DNA of 64,000 bases, from NCBI RefSeq assembly GCF_964340395.1, contig NC_135552.1:23405181-23469180 (forward strand), written 5' to 3'. The notes below the pieces were generated by a model. It had not been told where the DNA came from. It made no database searches and saw only the letters and a program-made list of their open reading frames with translations. This DNA is from Glandiceps talaboti (taxonomy: Eukaryota > Hemichordata > Enteropneusta > Spengelidae). This document shows, piece after piece, positions 54,340 through 64,000 of this stretch (position 1 is the first letter of the stretch; every line of letters begins with the position of its first letter). A program made the position numbers and the translations under genes.

Positions 54340-54910
54340 TTTTCAAGATGGCGGCACCATAAACCAGAAGTCTTCAGCTGCCAAGTGTTATTTGTCACAT
54401 TTTACAAACCTGTTCTTGGGGGGAGGGTCATATTTTGCATTACAATGTTTTGGGGAGGGTCACATTTTACAATCCATAGTTTTGTGACCAAATTGAAGAT
54501 TATATTATTGTCAATTTGTTTTGTGTGTTTTGAGATGTAAAAGTGTATGAAAGCCAATAGGGATATTTACAGGATCAAAAAAAAAAAATTCTCGAGATAG
54601 TGATATACTTTCTCGTTATCTCGAGAAATTATCTCATTATCTCGAGAAACTTTCTCGTTATCTCGACATAATTTCTCGTTATCTCGATATATATATATGT
54701 ATATATAATATATATATCAAAATCATTTAATTTGTATGTATACATATAATGGGAAGATTAATTAACATTCAGTATATGTAATTGTCATGGGGAGGGTCAT
54801 GTTTTACACTTTTTACAAATGGAGAATGGGGGTGAGGGTCATGTTTTACTTAATATACCATGTTTGATTTCCTCCGGCCCTCCCTCCTTGTAAATACCGA
54901 GCTCCCTTAA
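54340..54910. mobile_element. Repeat element with four GGGGAGGGTCA motifs, carrying a 21-bp minisatellite
   Basis: GGGGAGGGTCAtatTTT, GGGGAGGGTCACATTTTACA, GGGGAGGGTCATGTTTTACA and GGTGAGGGTCATGTTTTACT occur at about 54420, 54453, 54790 and 54830. Both ends have a mobile-element look (ATGGCGGCACCATAAACC on the left, CCGGCCCTCCCTCCTTGTAA on the right). No coding frame with a recognisable domain was found. The family is unknown. Confidence 0.45.
54588..54694. repeat. 21-bp palindromic minisatellite TTATCTCGAGAAA(n)TTTCTCG
   Basis: From about 54617 there are three near-perfect 21-bp units (TTATCTCGAGAAATTATCTCA, then TTATCTCGAGAAACTTTCTCG, then TTATCTCGACATAATTTCTC). A partial inverted unit precedes them and a partial unit follows, running into (AT)n. 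Each unit is partly self-complementary around CTCGAG. Confidence 0.8.
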
Positions 54911-55468
54911 GTGCTTGCATATTCTACAGAAATACGAAAATACCTAATCAACAAGGCATTGTATTTAAACCACGACTATTGATGTCGCTCAAAGTAAGAA
55001 CCAATGGACCCAATGGGTTTATAAAGAAAATGGGAGTTCTAGCTAGAGTCACGTCTTATGTGAGAAATCACAATCTACCTCCAAGTTCATTCAGGAATCA
55101 TCTCAAGATTGTCCTAGCCTCTCTCAAACTTGTTATTCGACCATGTGTGAAGTCACATATATGTACATGTACATGAGTTGTCTCTTATTATTTCTAGAAG
55201 AGGCAAACACTTTGCAATTATTAGTGCAATCTGTACAATATCGTCTTTAGGCATAACAGTTAGACTATTACACTCACTTCAATCTTCACTGATGATACCA
55301 CATTAGGAGAAATACTGATACCCTGAAGGAAACGTTACTAACTCAACCCATAGGAATGCTCAATTTTTCTTATATTTTGGTCAATGTTATCAGGTGTGTC
55401 CTAAAGCAGGTCGTCACTTATGATAGAGTTCCATCTATTATAGAACAATTTGATATCTCAATGTGTTC

Positions 55469-55706
<238 letters not shown>

Positions 55707-57479
55707 TAAGCGTGTGAAGTTTTGGCTCGTTTTCAAAATTTTATATTAAAGCTTATAACTTGAAATGTAAAATTCTAATTACAACACCTGATCCATGAAT
55801 TATGGCCACCTTAATTACTGATATTAAATAATTTATTTGGAAAGTCACTTAGGATGTTTCATAATTGAGGTTAACATTAATTACATCTGAATCTACCCTT
55901 GGAGAGATAGGTTTCGATGACAGAATTTACCTCTTTTAAGCAAAATATTAATAGAAAATTCACCATACTGTAGTGTCAAAGATTAACGTAGCATTGTGAT
56001 GCACACAGTTCGAATGGTGTCTATGGAAATTTCTCCTACCTGCTTGCCACATCTAAACTGTATTGCTATTACAAGAAAAATCACAAATGTACCACTGGAT
56101 CAGAGTTATATACTATGCGACATATTACAATAAGGGTTTCAATTAATGTTCTCCTCGTTGCAGCAAGCTATCCGTAGAGTTAACTATGCTGGATACACGT
56201 ACGTAATTTGTTGGTTATGTAGTTAAATTGTTGAAATAAGGGTAAGGGATGGTGAATAAAAGAAGTTGCATATCTCAGCATAGACTGAAAACCTTTCAGT
56301 CAACACTGCTGCATATGGTATGCAAGAAACTAATGGAATATACTGGCAGACTTCATAAAAGTGAACCTGTAATATCAAATTGCCGAACACGTAGGAATGA
56401 AATCACGTCGTTCAAACAAATCCTTTGCCCGATGCAATATTCTCGGAATTATATCTTTGGCATCAGAATACTTTTGTAATGGCGACGTTACTTATAGAGC
56501 AGTCGTTGGTTATAAATTATTAAACCATGTTATATAAACTGACATTTTTGTTGACGTCACTGAAACCCTTTTTCAATTCTGTGGATTGTAAGCTGTCTTG
56601 GTATTTAATGCATTTTCCAATAAAGCCAATGCGTTCTGTGACTTCCTTTCCACTACAAAGTCAAAACATTCAGAAGGTTATTTCGGAAATGTAAGAAAAA
56701 GTCCAGTGAATTCCCACAGATAGAGAACGGAAATTACGTTCAGAGTGTTGACCTGTGACGGGGGATTTATCAATTTTAAATGAATTGGTTGGGTTGTTGG
56801 AGAACGAGCCTTGGATATGAATACAAATATCAAGCAAATGCGTGGAAAATGTGATCTTAATCTTAATTTATCTTTGAAACGTAAACTTCCGGCCCGATAC
56901 TTCCTCGGAAATTAATGTGATAAACAAATTCGGCTAAGAAGTGTCCGTTATTAATATATTGTTAACACTCAAAACATAACACGAAACTTATATTATAAAA
57001 TTACAAACATCTGTGTCCACAGTACTTCATTTGTATTTTTTCTGATATTAAAAGAAACCTTTCAGCTATTTGTTAAATAAACATATCACCGTACTTTTTT
57101 CAGAAGAACATAATTGACCTCGCAATAAAAGCCCAAATGCAATTGGTTTCTTATTATATGTAGTTTTGAACACTGAACGAAAAAATAAAGAGAGTCCAAT
57201 AAATAACTTTCTTAGATATATTTCTAAAAAGTATAATCGTACATTTAGCAAAATGTTTAATTTGCTAATCGCCACAATTTTATTACAATATTATTACAAT
57301 AAAGAACTATTATTGCTTAGCATGTGTTTTTCGAAAACAACTAAACCAGGTAAAGTTTGTCAAAGTAGTACAACTAAACACCAAACATTTATAGAAAGGT
57401 ACACGGAATAATCAATGGCATATACTCTAAGATAATGTTACAGTAGAAAACTGTCTTTCGCAAGAAAACTAATACTCTG

Positions 57480-57514
<35 letters not shown>

Positions 57515-57547
57515 AATAACAATAATAATAATAATAATAACAATATG

Positions 57548-57641
<94 letters not shown>
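57480..57641. repeat. (CAA)n then (TAA)n array, 162 bp
   Basis: About ten CAA units, a mixed block, then more than thirty TAA/AAT units. Confidence 0.95.
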
Positions 57642-57642
<1 letters not shown>

Positions 57643-59014
57643 GAATGTATTCCAAGTACGGGGAGGGGCGGGGGAGACATATACTACAATAACATGTTAA
57701 ATGTCGTTTACGTACTGATCGCGGATATATACATGCTATCGCTTGATGTGTATATACAACATAAACATGTCACAAAGATGTCTCTATACATAAATGTTTA
57801 AGGCGTCGTTGTTTTTCACTTAATGTATTTGTTCTTCTCTCATTCACGTGATGTACAGTATTTCCGATAGGTGTGCGTCAACATTAGTCACTACAAATCC
57901 ACTGGGGGACTCGGCGTTATGGAAGAAGACGAACTCTGTTAACCTTTCAACATGCGTTATTCCAAAAGTATATGCTACTTTTGTGGACATATAATGTAAA
58001 AGAAAATACAGTTAGATTCGCATGATTAGAATTACTCATGTCTAAGTTCCGTATGTAACAAAAGTTTCAATAACACATATTGCTCTTATTAACATTTGGT
58101 ACCCTTTGGTATCAAACGAAGCGAGACAGATACATAACGTCATTGGCATGTTGTAGTAATAACGAACAGCAATTCAAAATAATTATTTCACACGTGAGTA
58201 GTCAAATATCCATATACTACACTCTAGTACCGAGTAAAAAGTTATTCTCAGATTACGCTCTTTTTATAATCTCAATTCAACAGGATACTAAGTCAGCATG
58301 TAAGCAGTTTACGGGTTACTTTGCTTGATGTACTGAATGTAATCAATGTATAGTAATTTTCCGTGGGTCAAAGGTTCATATTCGTACATATATATCTACC
58401 ATAATATGATACTTTGACGATGTAATGCTTAATCGAAACTGCTGAATATATATCACTTTGATTGGAACCTATATGTAGCACGTATGACAATACCAGTTAA
58501 TGCATCCATGTACGGTCATTTTCATCTAAACGTACGTCACCCAACGAAAACGACACAACATTTTATGACACAACTTAACTAACTAATCTAAGGGTACTTC
58601 AAACTAATCAAATATTACTCTTACGTATATTCGGTTCATAAACATTTTTTTTATATAGATTTCGTAATCGACACATCGCAATATGAATCCTTTTCCAAAA
58701 GCAAAAGTTGATCACATAAAACCGTAATGACACATCTAGCATTTTGTCTCCTAAAATTTTATCATTTACTCAAAGTCATTAAGGGAGCTAGATGAACACT
58801 TTTAGAAATGTCAATGATACAGTAAATCTGACATTATAGGTTGCGTAAGCGGACGGTAAGCTTCTAATGTGCTTTTCTAATCATGTGCGACAATATATCG
58901 TAAACTCTTGAGTGCAATAAACCTCATAGATGATTGCATATACGGTAAACACGCATAAATCTCTCACTCACTCATGCGCTCGCACACACACGCGCACGCT
59001 CTTCTTAATTATTT

Positions 59015-59292
59015 GTCTTGTCTTGTCTTGTCTTGTCTTGTCTTGTCTTGTCCTGTTTTCTCTCCTGTCCTCTCCTCTTCTCTTCTCTTCTCTTCTCTTC
59101 TCTTCTCTTCTCTTCTCTTCTCTTCCCTTCCCTTCCCTTCCCTTCCCTTCCCTTCCCTTCCCTTCCCTTCTCTTCTCTTCTCTTCTCTTCTCTTCTCTTC
59201 TCTTCTCTTCTCTTCTCTTCTCTTCTCTTCTCTTCTCTTCTCTTCTCTTCTCTTCTCTTCTCTTCTCTTCTCTTCTCTTCTCTTCTCTTCTC
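59015..59292. repeat. Pentanucleotide array (TCTTG)n-(TTCTC)n-(TTCCC)n-(TTCTC)n
   Basis: About 278 bp of 5-bp units. Seven TCTTG, a short TCTCC transition, about ten TTCTC, about nine TTCCC, then about 24 TTCTC. One strand is almost pure pyrimidine. The FSSL and RREE frames are artefacts. Confidence 0.95.
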
Positions 59293-59901
59293 CAGCATCC
59301 TCGAGGTCATCCGTCAACTGTCCCTACCTCCGTTTCTACTCCCACTCTCTAGGATTCTCTCCCTCTATCCCTGTCTCTCCTTTCTCCTCTCCCACCCTCT
59401 CTCATCATTAATATGGTTTCAGACAATGATGTGAACTCCTGTGCAGTAATTATCAAAATGCGGCAATACGTAAAAAGGCTCGGAAACATCCGGCAAAACG
59501 TTTTCCTTATTTCAATGGTAGTTAGTCAATACAAACGTATCGTGATAGGAAATGACATACCGTTTGACGTATGAAATATGGCGCATACTACAAGTGATAT
59601 ATTGTGTCAGGATATACTTTCTTACTGTTAGTGGCATTAAGTTCCGTAAGGTCAATTTTCAACTACTTAATCTAAACGCCTGATACATTTTTTGTATAGC
59701 AGATTTTGGGGAGTGGAACTTCTTATTAGATACCGCCATGGCCAAACAAAACATCCATTAGACCCCTCATACGTTTTACTTTCGTTGATCGCCACTTTAT
59801 ATATTGTATATGGTTCCATTAAACAGATAATTGCTTCAAGCTGTTTGTCGATAATTGACCAGAAAAAAATTGCAAAAAACGCCAGGGAAATGAGATACAG
59901 T

Positions 59902-59923
59902 CGACCTTGACCTTGACCTTTGG
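59902..59923 (-). promoter_or_regulatory. Three head-to-tail AGGTCA nuclear-receptor half-sites
   Basis: On the minus strand the sequence reads CCAAAGGTCAAGGTCAAGGT. This gives AAAGGTCA followed by two TCAAGGT(C)-type extended half-sites with zero spacing. Monomer-binding nuclear receptors (NR4A, ERR, SF-1 types) recognise such motifs. Function here is unproven, with no gene seen nearby. Confidence 0.3.
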
Positions 59924-61423
59924 TCTATAATGAACAGCCCATTGCATTGATTGTAATGATAGTTGATAAACTCAATTTATCAAATAAGTCGAAGGAACGA
60001 AACCACAGCGAAATAATGAAAGCGCTGTACTCTTTTTCAAGACGTAATTCTAATAGTCAGAGCTAGAAATGACTTTGACAAGCTTCACATTTTCCCGAAA
60101 AGTTTCAGTGTGAGATTACAGGGATACATGCTGCCAACTTAGCTTACGTGTGAATCTTTATCGATAAACCCATGCGATTTCGATAATATTGTGTATTTTC
60201 TGAATGAAGCTTTTTTTTGATCAAAAAATATTAATTAGTCACCAACCTACGTTAGTACTTAATATTGTGAAAATATTTATTTGATAATTTTATCATTGTC
60301 ATATGATGCAGATTGGGCACAAACATGCTTATTTTGTGATGAAAATTTCTATGATTTTGGATAACCCGTTTGTTCACATCTTTGTTCTAGCACGTTAGCG
60401 TCTCTATAGCCGTACTCAGTGGATATACTACAAAACTGGACACACTGTTAGGGTGTCAATTGGAAGGTACGATTTTTCTCCCCACAACGTTTTATTACAA
60501 ATGAAATAAAACAAAATACAGACACTGACCATAAAATAATACATTTTATCTCACTATGAACACAAGTCAACATCACTGTCGGATGGGACAAGGAAAATTC
60601 AAACACAAAACTGTTTATTTGAGTTAACAGTGATATAAAATGTAACATGTTATGTTTGTGCGCTCGTTATCAGCGTCTGTAATTTTGTTTGCGAAAACAA
60701 GCATGCTGCGTAATTGAAACTCTATAGCCACTCTGGTTTTGTAGTAAGTGGATAGAAGGCAATCCAATACTGGAGTAAACAATGTCACTCATAGCTCTAC
60801 TTTTAGATCATAGGAGGTTATTTTGTAAAACAATAATATTATACGTTCCTATATATCTCACCATGAAAGTAGAAACACTGTAATTCGTACATCTCATTTT
60901 GTTGAAGGGTCCCATAATGATCAATTTAATCATAATAGCCGGGAGGTAAATAGGATCTTATAAAACACACCACGAAATTGGAAATATCTTTCAAAGATTG
61001 TGCATATTTTATTAACTAGTTTATTCTATCGATATCCAAGGGCGATAAGTTTGCTTTTATGTCACACAAAAAGAGGTCCGTGACATTATAACTGGTAACA
61101 TTTCTTTCCAATGATAATAGAATTAGCTGGAGGTTATACATTTACAGCGCAGTAGAAAGCTCATGAAGTTTTATGCATTGTCAACAATGAACTAGATTAT
61201 GTGGGTAATAAAGGAAAATTTCGACTGTTTGGCATTCAATTCAAATGTATGATTTTGTCAACTATCGGTTGATTTAGTAGCATAACTGTTTTATAATACA
61301 ATGCCCGTGAAGCTCTGCTGCAATAATGTCACCACGTGACGGTACGAGATTTTGAAGCTACGATTAGACCGGTGTGGAGGATCTATGTCCTGCTATTGAT
61401 AATTATATCATGCAAAATTTGAG

Positions 61424-61459
61424 ATGTTTCTTCTTTGGATCAAAATCAAGAAGAAACAT
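61424..61459. repeat. Perfect 12-bp stem hairpin
   Basis: ATGTTTCTTCTT is followed by a 12-base loop and AAGAAGAAACAT. Confidence 0.7.
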
Positions 61460-62903
61460 GTTTTGAAAAGTTGGGCAATTATCGTCTGTGCCTATACTTT
61501 ACGATACGTTTAGTCGAAACCTGCTTTCTGTTAATCAAATAGTAATTAGTATAAAATCACGAAGTTTAATACGGCATCTTACGAAAGTTAGAAGTTTCGT
61601 GTTACCTATTACCAGTCAGTATGTACAGTTACTGAAAAAAAGACAGATGGCAAGCTCTTAGACTAGTATACAGCTTTAGGCAAATTACTCCTCGGATGTT
61701 TTTCGTTCTCAACACACCATTCCATGAGACAGGAAACCGAAGGTCTATTGTTGAAATCAATTGCTTTCACCGTTTGTTCCTAGCCTGCAGACGAATGCTT
61801 AAAATTAATTCACTGATGGAAACGACGAAATAAATTGTCCCCTTCTCACGAATTTCTGAAAAACATTTCATGACCATGTGAATTGTTCAATGACGCTGAT
61901 TAATATGGTTGCTGAGTTGTCATTATTCAATAGATTCTGAAGTAAAAAAAAAAAGTGTCAAATACAAAATCTCACTTTTGCAACAAACATGCGACCTTGA
62001 CCTGGCATGTTATCGTTACTACGTTTTAGATAAGTTGGTTACTAGGTGCCTACATGCCGTCTAAACTCACTCGTAGTTTGAAATTTTGTACTGTATTCCT
62101 CAACAAGAAAAGCTCTTACGTATTATTGGTTTTATTCATGCTGCATACAACATAACTTACTGTGATATAGCCTGTGTGATAACAATTACAGTTAGATGAG
62201 ATACTTGAAACCCAATTATTCTTCCGTACGTGCAAGATATGTTTTGTAACGTATGATTGGGAAAGCTTACATTCGTTTAGTAAATTTGAGGAAATGCAAC
62301 CACCACCACTCAACGTCGTAAATCACATGCCTCTTTACGGCACTTCCACAACGTACCTGCTATGTGCTCTGACTTGCGAAGATGCTACAACTTAACGAAT
62401 TGCATATGAGGTTAAAGCGGCGTAGTTTGATATCCATAGCAAATTATACTTACACAGCTTTAATTAGCATAATGGCTGACTTTTCTTTTACTCGGTTCGA
62501 TAAAACTTTTGATGTATGTTCTTAAAGGAACTTTGGCACGAAGCCACTTAGCGTCAATATATACTAATCATTTCGTCAAACTAAAAACGTTTAATCTCAG
62601 GACCATGTAGAAAACAGATACACAATAAAACCTTTTGTTGCCATAGTGATCTGACTGGTCTTTCATTCCATTACAAATATGGTAAGTTTGGGCTTAGCTA
62701 ATAACTTCCGGAAGCCTGACTAAAATCAGAACCACTGTTTATTCCTGCCCACCAGAGAGTGTTGCTTACTGCAGTAGGTGTTCCAGAGGAAAACCCAAAT
62801 GTACACATTTATGTGTCTGTCGTGTTCATTCCCGGCCCGATATGGTTCGCAAGAAATAAAGCTACGGCATTTGTTCTCGTATATATACCTAAATATAGTT
62901 TAA

Positions 62904-62923
62904 CCCCCTCCCCCCCCCCTCCG
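62904..62923. repeat. C-rich run
   Basis: CCCCCTCCCCCCCCCTCC-type low complexity. Confidence 0.9.
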
Positions 62924-63980
62924 ACTCCATGAAATAATTGTACACGTAGACCAACCTCCTTTTTGGCTGGAGCTAATTTTATCAAAGTCTTATTGAATTT
63001 CATATGTGCAAATATCTAATTTCTCAGCAACTACATACTCCAGCAAAAGCAACAATCAAGCTTTGATAAGATAGTAGAATATTTACAGTCAACGATTTGA
63101 TTGACAAGGAGACAGCCATTGTTGTTTGATTTATCAAGAGTTTGCACTTGGCCGATGTCACTTTATTATACGGATTTTGGAGACATGAATAATTAAATGC
63201 AATTTCCGTGTAATGTTCCATTACCGATATGATGGTTACCAATTACAGTGTACTAAAATGCTGGTTATATAGTCACCAAGGACGAATAAATTGAATTGTA
63301 TGGAATGTATGAACCATAGCTGTCAGACGCGACCTTGATGTTGATGACACAGTCCTGGAAAAGAGCAAATATGAATGATTATTCAAAGTATAGAGTGTTA
63401 ACGTGGTTTTTAAGGAGATGTGTATTGTCAAGGGACGGAGACAAGACACATCTTTTCGTCGACCTTCGATAAATGGAGAACGAGTAGAAAGAATACATTT
63501 TTATAAGTCCTCGTAAAATGTTAGATTTCATTCTAAGTTTTATCGTCCAAGTGGATTTTGATCTAGAAAGGTACAGAAAAGATTCCGGAAATTCAGAAGT
63601 TTTGAAGCCACTAATGTAATTATAGCTTCCGTTTGTCGTTTACTTATTGAAGAGTATGACTGATCGTTAGCTCAATTCAAACAAATGCAACTCTCTGAAT
63701 CCTGCCACCAATCACGCAAAGAAAGATAAGCATAAGACCAGAGTGTCACTTCTAATCAGTTGTATATAGTGTGTTTGGTTTTTTCTTTATCTTCTGTGTG
63801 AGTGTGTGAGTTTAGAATTGGTTCGTAAGAATGTGTTGGAAAAGTAAAATACCGCTTTTTATGTTTCATTACTGGAAAATAAAGTTCCCACATTGATGGT
63901 AATAGTTAGATGAGTCATCTTCTCCAAAGATCGTATGGCAGTTAAACATTCCGAAGTGTTAACTTGTGCATCTCCTTATA

Positions 63981-64000
63981 AACAACAACAACAACAACAA
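63981..64000. repeat. (ACA)n array cut by the window end
   Basis: AACAACAACA continues to the last base, so its length is unknown. Confidence 0.9.

Noticed and set aside
58930-59434. Open frames of 138-145 codons, plus strand FSSL and minus strand RREEK
   Set aside because: A 5-bp repeat leaves several frames without stops; no protein evidence.

Overview
This is a stretch of AT-rich animal genomic DNA with one recognisable protein-coding gene, many long simple-sequence arrays, small inverted-repeat elements, and no operon-like or bacterial features. The introns have GT-AG borders. The receptor family and the heavy load of (ACAT)n, (CTGT)n, (GATA)n and (GA)n arrays suggest a marine invertebrate such as an ambulacrarian, a cephalochordate or a spiralian. 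I cannot name the species from sequence alone.

The gene is a rhodopsin-class (class A) neuropeptide G-protein-coupled receptor on the + strand. It has three coding exons: 2734-3204, 4500-4635 and 33919-34688. Spliced, they give an uninterrupted 458-residue protein with seven membrane segments, six N-glycosylation sequons in the N-terminus, DRY, CWLP and NPIVY motifs, and the ECL1/ECL2 cysteine pair. The TM3-ICL2-TM4 and ECL2 signatures resemble vertebrate KISS1R (GPR54) most closely, so I call it kisspeptin-receptor-like. Exon 1 covers the N-terminus to the start of TM3, exon 2 covers TM3 to mid-TM4, and exon 3 covers the rest. Intron 1 is 1.3 kb (phase 0) and intron 2 is 29.3 kb (phase 1).

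Layout: 1-2637 is upstream DNA with one degenerate copy of a terminal-inverted-repeat element. 2639-34688 is the transcribed gene. Its giant intron holds three more copies of that element, a 0.7 kb foldback repeat, several large microsatellites and a decayed antisense ORF just before exon 3. The 3' UTR with an AATAAA signal runs to about 35.1 kb. From 35.1 kb to 64 kb no gene is recognisable. That part holds a TTAA-flanked large palindrome, a degenerate 36-bp minisatellite, a 21-bp palindromic minisatellite inside a GGGGAGGGTCA-repeat element, and long compound microsatellites.

Most long open frames outside the receptor are translations of tetranucleotide, pentanucleotide or GA repeats, or are no longer than chance allows in a window this size. 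They are not annotated as genes.
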